Source: Herpetosiphon llansteffanensis (GTDB taxonomy: Bacteria; Chloroflexota; Chloroflexia; Chloroflexales; Herpetosiphonaceae). Taken from it: a stretch of 64,000 nt of DNA. Numbering within the stretch: the first letter of the stretch is position 1; each line of letters starts with the position of its first letter. Both the position numbers and the translations under genes were made by a program. Below the pieces are notes generated by a model. The model saw nothing but the letters and a program-made list of their open reading frames with translations. It did not search any database and was not told the origin of the DNA. Shown here one piece after another: positions 1 to 8,289 of the stretch. Location of the stretch: assembly GCF_003205875.1 (NCBI RefSeq), contig NZ_PUBZ01000147.1, positions 62,001 through 126,000 on the forward strand, written 5' to 3'.

Positions 1-2038
1 TGACAAAGCCTTGATCGCGAGCCTCGAAGGCGCTGGTGCCAACTTTGGCCATGCCAATTTGCTCGAATACTCGTTGCAGATAGGGCGTTGGATCGCTTTC
101 AGGAGCCAATTTGATTGCAGGAGAGATGACGCGGCGCACAAATTCTTTGACCCCGCCAGCCCCAGGAATCAAGCCAACCCCAACTTCGACCAAGCCCATG
201 TAGGTTTCGGCGGCGATACACATGCGCGAGCCGTGCATCGAAACTTCAGCGCCACCACCAAGCACCCGCCCGAAAGGCGCAGTCACAATTGGCTTGGGCG
301 AGAAGCGCATGCCTTGCATCAGGTCGTGCGAGGTTTTCAACATTTGCTCAAGCTGATCAAATTGATCGTTTTGAGCAGCCATCATCAGCATAAAGATGTT
401 GGCCCCGATGCAGAAATCTGAGCCTTGGTTGCCAACAACCATACCTGTCCAGCGATCGTCTTTGAGCAATTCTAAGGCTTTGAAACCCATTTCAGTGATT
501 TCGCTATCCAGCGCGTTCATCTTGGAATGGAATTCAAAGCACAGTACGCCATCGCCCAAATCGATTAAGCTGGCCGAATCGTTGCTTGCAACTTCTTTGC
601 CAGTGGTGCGCAATTCATCAAGGTCGATTTTTAGCTCGGAGCTTGGCACGGCTTCGTATTCGCCAGTGACGGGACTGTAGGCTTGTTTAGCGCCATCGAC
701 CGTTTGATAGAACGACGTATGGCCTTTTTCAAGCAACGCCAGCACCCAATCGGCCACCTGAATATCGCGTTCTTGCATTAGCTTCACGCCATCGGCGAGG
801 CCAATGGCATCCCACATTTCAAATGGTCCCATCTCTTTGGCAAAGCCCCAGCGCAAAGCATTATCGACATCGTAGAGATGGTCGCTAATTTCTGGCACGC
901 GGCGGGCGGCGTAGGCCAATGATGGCAGCAAGGTGTCGGCAATCAACTTACCGCCACGATCTTGGCTTTGGTTGACCAAGAAGCGCAAGCGTGCAGCCAA
1001 ATTGCCCTGTTTTTTTGCTTGCTTGATGATCGGCAAATCGACTTCACGCGGGGCGCGATGCTCGCCAGTTTCCCAATCGAGCACCCAAAATTCCTTGCCA
1101 TTGGCACCTTTGACGGTTTTGTAGAAGCCTTGGCCAGATTTTTGGCCGAGCCAGCCGCGTTCCATCAAGCCTTGAACTGGAGCCGGAGCCAGCAACGCAT
1201 CGCGTGATTCATCGTTTGGCACGAGATTGTAGAGGTTGTGGGCAACCCCAACCATCACATCGATCCCGACCAAATCGCCAAGCCGGAAGGTTCCCGATTT
1301 GGGATTGCCGATCAGCGTGCCAGTTAGGGCATCGACTTCTTCAATCGTGTAGTCGTTATCGACGATATATTTCATGGCATATGCGCCGCCGAAGGTGCCG
1401 ATGCGGTTGGCGATAAAGTTTGGTGTATCTTTGGCGATAACCACGCCTTTGCCCAAGCGTTCTTGGCCAAAACTGCGAATATAGTCAATAATCGCTGGAT
1501 CGGTATCTGGAGTTGGAATCACTTCGAGCAATTTCAGGTAGCGTGGTGGGTTGAAGAAGTGAGTGCCAAGGAAGTGCTTTTTGAAATCGTCCGAGCGGCC
1601 TTCAGCAATTTTGTGAATCGGAATCCCGCTGGTGTTTGATGAAATAATGCTGTTAGCTTTGCGAATTTCATCGATTCGGGCCATGAGTTGCTGCTTGGGT
1701 TCGAGTTTCTCAACGATAACTTCAATCACCCAATCGGCTTCGCTGATCACCGCAAAATCATCTTCGAGATTGCCAAGCTGCACCAACTCGCCAGCTTTTT
1801 TATTCATTAGCGCGGCGGGGCTGCTCTTGACCACCCGATCCCAGCCTGTTTGCACAACGCGATTGCGCACAGCTTTGGTTTGCAACGAAAGCCCTTTGGC
1901 CTCTTCCTCAGGCGTTAGCGTGCTTGGCACAATATCCAACAACACGGTGCGAACGCCAGCATTGGCCAGATGGGCGGCGATGCCACCGCCCATAGTGCCT
2001 GAGCCAATTACCACTGCCCGTTGAATGCGGTACGTCAT
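1..2038 (-). CDS. 3-hydroxyacyl-CoA dehydrogenase / enoyl-CoA hydratase fusion (FadN type), 3' end outside window
   Basis: This is a fatty acid beta-oxidation multienzyme, likely cytosolic, that would oxidise 3-hydroxyacyl-CoA with NAD and hydrate enoyl-CoA. The start at 2038 gives MTYRIQRAVVIGSGTMGGGI, with the Rossmann glycine motif at residues 12-19. SSNTSG (about 133-138) and the family signature HFFNPP (about 160-165) follow, then a second dehydrogenase C-domain. The last visible part is crotonase-like (GGGAEVSMHGSRMCIAA, then GLIPGAGG). The order dehydrogenase then hydratase is that of Bacillus FadN and the reverse of E. coli FadB. About 679 codons are visible and the reading frame is open at base 1, so the C-terminus is missing. 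A MarR regulator lies just upstream on the same strand and may control it. A thiolase would be expected beyond the left edge. Confidence 0.93.
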   Translation of the reverse strand, partial: MTYRIQRAVVIGSGTMGGGIAAHLANAGVRTVLLDIVPSTLTPEEEAKGLSLQTKAVRNRVVQTGWDRVVKSSPAALMNKKAGELVQLGNLEDDFAVISEADWVIEVIVEKLEPKQQLMARIDEIRKANSIISSNTSGIPIHKIAEGRSDDFKKHFLGTHFFNPPRYLKLLEVIPTPDTDPAIIDYIRSFGQERLGKGVVIAKDTPNFIANRIGTFGGAYAMKYIVDNDYTIEEVDALTGTLIGNPKSGTFRLGDLVGIDVMVGVAHNLYNLVPNDESRDALLAPAPVQGLMERGWLGQKSGQGFYKTVKGANGKEFWVLDWETGEHRAPREVDLPIIKQAKKQGNLAARLRFLVNQSQDRGGKLIADTLLPSLAYAARRVPEISDHLYDVDNALRWGFAKEMGPFEMWDAIGLADGVKLMQERDIQVADWVLALLEKGHTSFYQTVDGAKQAYSPVTGEYEAVPSSELKIDLDELRTTGKEVASNDSASLIDLGDGVLCFEFHSKMNALDSEITEMGFKALELLKDDRWTGMVVGNQGSDFCIGANIFMLMMAAQNDQFDQLEQMLKTSHDLMQGMRFSPKPIVTAPFGRVLGGGAEVSMHGSRMCIAAETYMGLVEVGVGLIPGAGGVKEFVRRVISPAIKLAPESDPTPYLQRVFEQIGMAKVGTSAFEARDQGFV

Positions 2039-2139
2039 TGAACCACCTTTCTTTCTGGTTGGAAGCGATTTAATAAACGATCAACTGGAATCAGCGAGGT
2101 TTTGCAGCGCTAGTGGCTGATTACAGCTTGGAAAAACGA

Positions 2140-2559
2140 TTAAAGTTCGATGCGGGCAACTTGGCGCAAGCCATCGGTCAACAAATCGACCAACGGATCG
2201 CCCAATTGCTGGCGCATAGCATTTTCGACCGCATCGCCACGTTGGCGGGCATCGGGCAAACGCTCTAAACCACTGCTGGTTAAGAGGATGCGAGTTGTGC
2301 GCCGATCATTGGGGTCGGGCATGCGTTCGAGCCAGCCATCGCGCTCAAGGCGGTCGATGATTGGCGTTAGGGTTGAATTATCGAGATACGTGCGGCTGGA
2401 AAGTTCGCCCATGGTTGGAGCTTCATCGGGCTTCATGGCTACGAGAACGAAGTATTGGGCGGTGGTCAGCCCCAAGGGAGCCAACACCCGATTGTAGTGG
2501 CTGATCAATTGGCGGGCTACACGCCCAACTTGAAAACACAAATGATAGTGCGCTTCCAC
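2140..2559 (-). CDS. MarR-family transcriptional regulator
   Basis: This is a winged-helix repressor of about 139 residues. The visible core is typical of MarR: an N-terminal helix (CFQVGRVARQLISHYNRVL), a helix-turn-helix beginning PLGLTTAQYFVLVAM, a recognition region (LDNSTLTPIIDRLERDGWLER) and the wing PNDRRTTRILLT. I chose the GTG at 2559, which has an AAGGAC ribosome site eight or so bases upstream. The frame stays open further upstream to 2607, but those codons lie in the short TATGTTC-type repeat and are probably not translated. The gene sits directly upstream of the beta-oxidation gene on the same strand, so it may sense an acyl-CoA or lipid. The ligand is an inference. Confidence 0.88.
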   Translation of the reverse strand: MEAHYHLCFQVGRVARQLISHYNRVLAPLGLTTAQYFVLVAMKPDEAPTMGELSSRTYLDNSTLTPIIDRLERDGWLERMPDPNDRRTTRILLTSSGLERLPDARQRGDAVENAMRQQLGDPLVDLLTDGLRQVARIEL

Positions 2560-2586
2560 AATGCTACGTCCTTGTAGTGATGATAA

Positions 2587-2807
2587 AGAACATAGAACAT
2601 AGAGCATAGAACATAATAGTTGGCTAGAATCAGTTCAATTCTCATACTCTATTTCGTGAACCTTTGCGTTCTTTATGGTTGAACTTCACCTCTCCTATCC
2701 AATTTCTCCCTATGTTCTATGTTCTTTGCTCTATGCTCTTCAATCCTACCCCAACAACCGATCCCCAAATTCCTATGTTCTATGTTCTTTGCGCTATGTT
2801 CTTCAAT
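2587..2807. repeat. Intergenic TATGTTC-type repeat cluster
   Basis: Degenerate tandem copies of CATAGAACATA (reverse TATGTTCTATG) occur at about 2588-2616, 2710-2740 and 2774-2807. Between them is a TTCGTGAACCTTTGCGTTCTT word. The same words recur at 49.9, 57.75 and 58.25 kb. No gene is visible inside. Confidence 0.75.
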
Positions 2808-2920
2808 CTCTCGTGTACAAATAGTCCGTACACAAACTAACTATACGCAGTGCGTTATGCTTTGTCAAGATTGAGAATTTTGCTACGAAGTGGCTGCTTG
2901 CGATGAGAATTTTAGCCAAC

Positions 2921-2960
2921 TAAAAATCCTTTGCCCAGCGAGGGGGACGCTGGGCAAAGG
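2921..2960 (-). terminator. Strong hairpin with T-run on the minus strand
   Basis: A perfect 13-bp stem (CCTTTGCCCAGCG at 2928-2940 paired with 2948-2960) is followed on the minus strand by ATTTTTA. It looks like an intrinsic terminator, but no convincing gene ends here. It may have served a gene, now decayed, lying between 2961 and 3586. Confidence 0.6.
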
Positions 2961-3344
2961 TGCGGCGGAAGGAGGTGTCTACACCGTTGCTGGCTTAGCA
3001 GGAGGCGCGGTGGAATTTGCGCCAATCCATGGGGTGCCAAGTCACGGCAACAGTCACAGATCAAGGCCAGAACATCCGGCATTATGTTGGCCAATAGCAC
3101 CACGATAGCGATCGTGGAAAGGAGGGCCTTGGCCGCAGACCGGCAATCAGAGAATCCTAGCTCAACACGCTACCAAGTTTGGTAGCAACAGTGCTGCAAA
3201 TATCAAGTTCTTGTGTCAACCGAATGAGTAAGCCCAGCTTCAGGTTTGCGAACCAGTTGAGCGCTGGTAGATACTCGGTTCAGGCATTGCGACGGCTAAC
3301 CCTCGAACTTTGTTGGCGATTCAGGTGGTTGCAATGGCCTAGCA

Positions 3345-3560
3345 TTACCCACGACATGAATCGTGCCAACGGCGATATTTGATTGCTGCCTGCCTTCGTA
3401 TGAAGGGCTTTGTTGAAACTAGGCTGTGAAGCGTAGCATCTTCGTTGAGCAGAATTGCTCTGACGATTGTGTCCAGCAGTGATGATGCTTCACGTGGCCT
3501 CGTTTGTTTATGGATATAGGATACTGCTGCTTCGGCATAATCAATGAAATACTTTCGCAA
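3345..3560 (-). CDS. Small hypothetical ORF or gene remnant
   Basis: This is a 71-codon frame starting with TTG (MRKYFIDYAEAAVSYIHKQ) and preceded by AAGGAG. It matches no family I know. The 2961-3344 stretch downstream has no continuous frame with protein-like composition but ends in a terminator-like hairpin on the same strand. The ORF could therefore be the surviving 5' part of a degraded gene. It could equally be chance. Confidence 0.2.
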   Translation of the reverse strand: MRKYFIDYAEAAVSYIHKQTRPREASSLLDTIVRAILLNEDATLHSLVSTKPFIRRQAAIKYRRWHDSCRG

Positions 3561-3586
3561 CGTATCGTAGCGACTCCTTCACCTGC

Positions 3587-4558
3587 TTAGGCTGGCAACC
3601 GCACACTCCAGCCAGCCAAATCCTGCTCCGGCTGTTGTTGCCAAATCAACAAACCATCTTGGGCTAGCCCACTCACCAGCTTGGCAAGCCAGGTTAGATC
3701 AGCCTCGTTGCCCAGCCAATCTGGTTTGACTTGCGGCCCCAAGCTTGCCAAATCGAGGCTTTGTTGCGCTTCAAGCGCCCGCAATGCATCAATAATTCGC
3801 CCGCGAAAATAGCGATTCGAGCTATGAAATGGTTGCTCGGCAGCCTTTTTGCGGGGTTTGATCACTGGTGGTTGCCACATATCAAGCTGGGTATTGGCTT
3901 CGCGCCAAATCGCATACGCTCGACAATGCTGATTAAGCGGGCAGCGCCAACATTGGGGCTTGGCTGCGGTGCAAATCAAGGCTCCCAACTCCATAATTGC
4001 TTGGTTCCAAGCCCAACCTTGGCCTGGTGGAATCAGTTGTTGGGCATACTCGATCAGGGTTTGTTCATTGGTTGCTGGCGGCGCATCTTCGGGGCCAACT
4101 AACAAGCGCCGCACCACGCGCCGAATATTGGTATCGAGAAATGCTACATCACGCTCGAAGGCAAAACATGCCACCGCTCCCGAGGTATACGCGCCGATGC
4201 CTGGCAAATTGCGCAAGCCTTCGGGCGTATCGGGAAAGCCAGCAGGATCGGCGGGATAGCCAGCAGCAACAATCGCTTGGGCGGCACGTTGCAAATTAAC
4301 CGCCCGCCGATTGTAGCCCAAGCCTTGCCACGAACGAATGACATCGGCAGTTGAGGCGCTAGCCAATGCTTCGACGGTAGGAAACAACGCCAAAAAAGCC
4401 TCGTATTTGGGAATCACCCGATCAACTTGGGTTTGTTGCAGCATGGTTTCCGACACCAAAATATAGTAGGGGTTGCGGGTGCGTCGCCAGGGTAAATCGC
4501 GGCCATTGGCCTGAAACCACGCCAACAGGTCAGTTTGCAATGCGCTTGTCTCGTTCAT
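3587..4558 (-). CDS. mutY: A/G-specific adenine glycosylase MutY
   Basis: This base-excision repair enzyme removes adenine mispaired with 8-oxoguanine. In the 323-residue product the catalytic Glu lies in SETMLQQTQV (E37). The helix-hairpin-helix is LPGIGAYT (118-125) and the catalytic Asp lies in FLDTNIRRV (D142). The [4Fe-4S] ligands are C196, C203, C206 and C212, with C-x6-C-x2-C-x5-C spacing. The roughly 110 residues after the cluster do not look like the usual MutT-like 8-oxoG recognition domain and may be a small winged-helix-like domain instead. It has its own promoter region and is divergent from the downstream-reading hydrolase. The start ATG at 4558 fits the family N-terminus. Confidence 0.95.
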   Translation of the reverse strand: MNETSALQTDLLAWFQANGRDLPWRRTRNPYYILVSETMLQQTQVDRVIPKYEAFLALFPTVEALASASTADVIRSWQGLGYNRRAVNLQRAAQAIVAAGYPADPAGFPDTPEGLRNLPGIGAYTSGAVACFAFERDVAFLDTNIRRVVRRLLVGPEDAPPATNEQTLIEYAQQLIPPGQGWAWNQAIMELGALICTAAKPQCWRCPLNQHCRAYAIWREANTQLDMWQPPVIKPRKKAAEQPFHSSNRYFRGRIIDALRALEAQQSLDLASLGPQVKPDWLGNEADLTWLAKLVSGLAQDGLLIWQQQPEQDLAGWSVRLPA

Positions 4559-4701
4559 AGCTCTTTCTGTTCTAAAATGTTCTAGCTTGATCGTACCATA
4601 AACTTGGCAAATTGGCTGAAATCTCAGTCTTTTGGCGCTAGAAAACGAACAACTGTGCGGCTATACTAGACTCACTATCGATTGTATGAGGAGGACTCTT
4701 G

Positions 4702-5529
4702 ATGAGTCAGACGCTTGAAACAGGCTATGTCGCTGTTGATGGTGGTGAATTGTATTATGAAGCGGTAGGCAGTGGCTTGCCGTTGGTTTTTGTCCACGCT
4801 GGGGTTGCCGATTCGCGCATGTGGGATGCCCAAGTTGCCCATTTTTCACCCAAATATCGCGTGATTCGCTATGATACTCGTGGCTTTGGCCGCTCGAAAA
4901 CCGAAGCCGTCAGTTTTTCCAATCGCCAAGATCTTTTGGCTGTGCTTGATCATTGTAAGGTTGATCAGGCGATTTTGATTGGGAATTCACGCGGTGGTAG
5001 TATTGCGATTGATTCAACCTTGAGCTTTCCCGATCGGGTCAAGGGCTTGGTGGTGCTTGGCTCAGGTTTAGGTGGCTTTGGCTCAGAAGAAATTCCACCC
5101 GATTTGGTGGAGCCAATTGGCAAAATGCAAGCCGCCCAAGAAGCCAAAGATTGGGCTTTATTAGCTGAATTAGAGGCTCGCTTTTGGGCCGATGGGCCAA
5201 ATCAGCCAGCAGGTCGCGCCGATAATGCTGTCTACGAAGCTGTGCGCTCGATGACCTACGAGAATTTTATTAATCAACCAGTCGAGGCCGATGCCCAGCC
5301 ATTAGACCCACCAGCGGTTGGCCGTTTGGCCGAAATCCAAGTGCCACTGTTGATTTTTATTGGCCTACTTGATGAAGCAGATTGTGTTGAAGCAGCTAAA
5401 TATCTAGCCGAACACGTAACAAATGCCCAATATGTGGCCTTCCCCGATGTAGCACATATGGTCAGCCTAGAGAAGCCCCAAGAATTCAATCGGATTATTG
5501 ACGAATTTATCGATCGCAATCACTTGTAA
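4702..5529 (+). CDS. Alpha/beta-fold hydrolase
   Basis: This is a 275-residue soluble hydrolase of the haloperoxidase/lactonase-like type. The visible parts are an oxyanion region (PLVFVHAGVADSRMW), the strand-turn motif RYDTRGFGRS, the nucleophile elbow GNSRGGS (Ser96), a likely acid in GLLDEAD (D224 or D227) and His252 in VAHMVSLEKP. The ATG at 4702 is preceded by GAGGAGG, which decides it over the in-frame TTG three bases upstream. The substrate cannot be told from sequence. It stands alone, divergent from mutY and convergent with the gene at 5560, from which a bidirectional hairpin separates it. Confidence 0.88.
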   Translation: MSQTLETGYVAVDGGELYYEAVGSGLPLVFVHAGVADSRMWDAQVAHFSPKYRVIRYDTRGFGRSKTEAVSFSNRQDLLAVLDHCKVDQAILIGNSRGGSIAIDSTLSFPDRVKGLVVLGSGLGGFGSEEIPPDLVEPIGKMQAAQEAKDWALLAELEARFWADGPNQPAGRADNAVYEAVRSMTYENFINQPVEADAQPLDPPAVGRLAEIQVPLLIFIGLLDEADCVEAAKYLAEHVTNAQYVAFPDVAHMVSLEKPQEFNRIIDEFIDRNHL

Positions 5530-5537
5530 TTAATCGA

Positions 5538-5574
5538 TTGGCCCAGCCCGATCATTTAATCAGGGTTGGGCCAA
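5538..5574. terminator. Bidirectional hairpin between convergent genes
   Basis: TTGGCCCAGCCC pairs with GGGTTGGGCCAA around an AT-rich loop. It lies between the hydrolase stop and the convergent membrane-protein gene, whose stop it overlaps. Confidence 0.7.
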
Positions 5575-6273
5575 TGTATCATCAAGCATGGCGATTGTGC
5601 GGTGCAAGTGTTGCCGCCGCTTGGTTGTTTGATACAAAATCCAGCCAGCCCCAGCAAAAAAGAGTGAAGCGAGCATATTCGTGGTCAAAACCATTGAAAC
5701 CATGAGATCAGATGGCGCGCTGAAACTATGCGCAATAATGTTCATGCTGCTAATCATCGTCAAATAAGCAGTTGAAAACAGAATAACCGTGCGCAAGCGT
5801 TGCCAACGAGCTTGGCGAATGCATAAGCCAATCACGATAAATGTGGCAATGCTGGTGAAACTAAGCAACAAAAAAAATTTGCTTGGGCCTGCTTGGCGGC
5901 CAAGCATTAATGCAGTAAAGCCTTGAATCCCGACAATCGTGAGGATTGGCGCGATCCAAATCTGGGCCGAGCGCCGCAAATGCAAGGCTTGCTGGCCATG
6001 CCAAAGCGCGTAGGCCAAACACACAAAACCTGGAGTTAAAAATTGAAACAGATCAATCGACCAGCCAAATAGGCTTTGCCCAGAGCTTAATTTGCTGAAG
6101 CGATTGAACGACGATAATGCGCCGCCAATGCTAATCATCAATGCGCCAAGCCCCGCCAAATAGCCACTTTCCTCATCCATCAAGCCGATCATGCTGGTGA
6201 TCCACCACAACGCTGCTGAAGTTAATAAAAAGGTAAGCAAATCGCCTGCGGCAAGCATCCAAATTGTTTGCAT
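5560..6273 (-). CDS. Multi-pass membrane protein of unknown function
   Basis: The 237-residue protein has about seven hydrophobic segments (MQTIWMLAAGDLLTFLLTSA at the N-terminus, LYALWHGQQ loops, FFLLLSFTSIATFIVIGLCI, and a last segment MLASLFFAGAGWILYQTT). It is followed by a short basic cytoplasmic tail. I chose the ATG at 6273 because AGGAGC lies upstream; the longer frame would overlap the receiver gene. The gene is the last of a kinase-receiver-membrane protein operon, so it may be a sensor partner or an output of that system. I recognise no named family. Confidence 0.7.
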   Translation of the reverse strand: MQTIWMLAAGDLLTFLLTSAALWWITSMIGLMDEESGYLAGLGALMISIGGALSSFNRFSKLSSGQSLFGWSIDLFQFLTPGFVCLAYALWHGQQALHLRRSAQIWIAPILTIVGIQGFTALMLGRQAGPSKFFLLLSFTSIATFIVIGLCIRQARWQRLRTVILFSTAYLTMISSMNIIAHSFSAPSDLMVSMVLTTNMLASLFFAGAGWILYQTTKRRQHLHRTIAMLDDTLAQP

Positions 6274-6299
6274 AAAAGCGCTCCTGATTATTGGGTTGG

Positions 6300-6716
6300 C
6301 TAGCGTGGTTCCCAAACCCATTCATCATGGAGAATGCGCCAAATTTGGTTGGGAAAACGATCTTGATTAATTGGAATACCAATAAAACCATCGAAACCAG
6401 CATTCCGTGTTCGTTCTACATCATCGATCATAATATTGGCAGTTAAGGCAACAATCCGCGTGCCAATTAATTTTGGATGCACTCTTAATATTGGCAATTG
6501 AGCAAATGCTGCACGTAAAGGCCGTTTAATATCATACAAAATTAAGTCAAACAAGCCTGATGTCGGTGCATCAAGCATCGTAATTAACGAGCGGCCATCG
6601 CGGCAACGGACACACGAACGCACGCCAATTTCAGCAAGCAATAGATCTTGCACGACAAAAAAGGTATCGTCACGATCTTCAACGACCAGCACATGGGCAA
6701 ATGTTGGGTCTATCAT
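6300..6716 (-). CDS. Stand-alone receiver-like protein with degenerate active site
   Basis: The 138-residue product has the CheY fold pattern: acidic pocket VVEDRDD (about 12-18), phospho-acceptor region DLILYDIK, and VALTAN for the beta-4/alpha-4 switch. The position that normally carries the invariant lysine (K-P) reads GIPI here. The Asp is kept and the Lys is lost, so phosphotransfer or the switch may be altered. Its ATG overlaps the stop of the upstream kinase (ATGA), which means translational coupling. There is no output domain. The likely job is phospho-acceptor or decoy for the kinase at 6713. Confidence 0.8.
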   Translation of the reverse strand: MIDPTFAHVLVVEDRDDTFFVVQDLLLAEIGVRSCVRCRDGRSLITMLDAPTSGLFDLILYDIKRPLRAAFAQLPILRVHPKLIGTRIVALTANIMIDDVERTRNAGFDGFIGIPINQDRFPNQIWRILHDEWVWEPR

Positions 6717-8206
6717 AGCGCTGTCTGTTTCGTCTGTGGATCAAAAATCACAACTTCGGGCGTAAGGTTTTCGGCAATCGGCAGGGTAAAGCTAAAGCTC
6801 GAACCGCTGCCAAATTGGCTTTCAGCCCACATTGTGCCGCCTTGTAATTCTACCAAGTGCCGACTAATTGGCAAGCCCAAGCCAGTGCCTTGCTGGCGTT
6901 GTGCCGAAGCAGCCTGCTCGACTTGGTGAAATTCTTCAAAAACCAAGGGCAGTTCGTGAGCAGGAATGCCAGCGCCTGTATCAATCACCGAAATTTGCAC
7001 CATGCCATCGCTTTCGAAGGCTCGCAGCGTGATGCCACCGCTATCGGTAAATTTGGCGGCGTTGGAGAGCAAATTAAGCAGAATCTGGCGCACCCGCACT
7101 TTATCGCCGCGCACCGGCGGAATTTCTTCCTCAACATCCGATTCGAGGTTCAGCCCTTTGCTTTTGGTCAGGCCAACCGCAGTTGCCATCACCCCATTGA
7201 AAATTGGCTGTAAATCAAGCAATTCGAGCTGTAATTCCATCCGTCCAGCTTCAATTTTCGAAAGGTCTAAGATGTCGTTGATCAGGCCAAGCAGATGCTC
7301 GCTATTGACCAGCACCCGTTCTTGCAGCTCAATTTGGCGTGCAGTTAGATCGCCATAGCGTGGTTTGCCCAAAAACTGAGTAAAGTTGATGATTGCGTTA
7401 AGCGGCGTGCGCAATTCGTGCGACATATTGGCCAAGAAGCGGGTTTTCAAGGTATTGGCTTCGTCGGCAACAGTCCGGGCTACTTCAAGCTCTTTATTCA
7501 ACACTTGCAACTGGCTATTCAAGCGCGATTGCATCTCATATGCGCCTTCAAGCTCCAAGAGTGTGCGCGCTACCCGAGCCTCACTGACTCGCAAGCGTTC
7601 GGCGCGGCGCTCGGCCAAACGATGGCTTTCCATGGCCCATTCGACGGTTGCTACTAAGTCGCGGGTGGCGAGCCAACTGGTCAGTGCTGCCAAAACCAAA
7701 ATGACGATTGGCGGCGTAAAGGTGGTGATAAATTGGGTAATCGAGCCATAATGATTGGTAACATTGGTGGCCGACGCAAAGCCGACGGATAAAAAGATAA
7801 TGATAACTAAGCAAACTACGGTAAACGGTGCACGTGGCGAATACAAAATCCCAGCCACAATCACTGCGAGCACCAGCGAGTAGGCCATAAATTGGGTTGT
7901 GCCAGGCAGGAGAAACAAACTAATGGTTGGCGTGCCCACAATCGAGAAGAAGAATGCACCCCGGGCTAAGCGAATTTTGTTGTAGCGCAAGCCCAAAAAT
8001 GCCACGCCTGTGCCAACCGCAAACAAAGCCCATGGCGGGCCGCTGCGCGCATAATTACCTGGATTGCCAGTAACTTGGGTCAGCAACATGGCAAACCAAA
8101 ATACCCCAAAGCCCAAGCACAAATAGACCAAAATCGTGAGTGTGTCGATCCGAAACGATAGGAGATTTTCCTGAAGGCTGGCATCAATTTGATCGCGTTC
8201 TTCCAT
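6713..8206 (-). CDS. Membrane-bound sensor histidine kinase
   Basis: This is a hybrid-less two-component kinase of 497 residues. Residues 20-180 contain about six membrane helices. A coiled coil follows (ERRAERLRVSEARVAR onward), then the HisKA box FLANMSHELRTPLNAI with the phospho-His at about 263. The ATPase domain shows the N box (ILLNLLSNAAKFTDSGG), G1 (DTGAGIP) and G2 (GTGLGLPIS). There is no periplasmic sensor domain of size, so it probably senses within the membrane. I chose the ATG at 8206, with GGTGG seven bases upstream. An in-frame ATG at 8230 has no ribosome site. It is the first gene of the operon with the receiver and membrane protein. Confidence 0.9.
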   Translation of the reverse strand: MEERDQIDASLQENLLSFRIDTLTILVYLCLGFGVFWFAMLLTQVTGNPGNYARSGPPWALFAVGTGVAFLGLRYNKIRLARGAFFFSIVGTPTISLFLLPGTTQFMAYSLVLAVIVAGILYSPRAPFTVVCLVIIIFLSVGFASATNVTNHYGSITQFITTFTPPIVILVLAALTSWLATRDLVATVEWAMESHRLAERRAERLRVSEARVARTLLELEGAYEMQSRLNSQLQVLNKELEVARTVADEANTLKTRFLANMSHELRTPLNAIINFTQFLGKPRYGDLTARQIELQERVLVNSEHLLGLINDILDLSKIEAGRMELQLELLDLQPIFNGVMATAVGLTKSKGLNLESDVEEEIPPVRGDKVRVRQILLNLLSNAAKFTDSGGITLRAFESDGMVQISVIDTGAGIPAHELPLVFEEFHQVEQAASAQRQQGTGLGLPISRHLVELQGGTMWAESQFGSGSSFSFTLPIAENLTPEVVIFDPQTKQTAL

Positions 8207-8289
8207 CGTGGGGCCACCGTTCAGTTTCATTAATTTAATTAGGTTGCAAATGCTTGATTATGGCTCAAAATCATACCATGTTTTTATAA

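Noticed and set aside
2890-3382. Plus-strand ORFs in the decayed spacer
   Set aside because: The frames start inside a terminator-like hairpin, have no ribosome sites and show no protein-like pattern.
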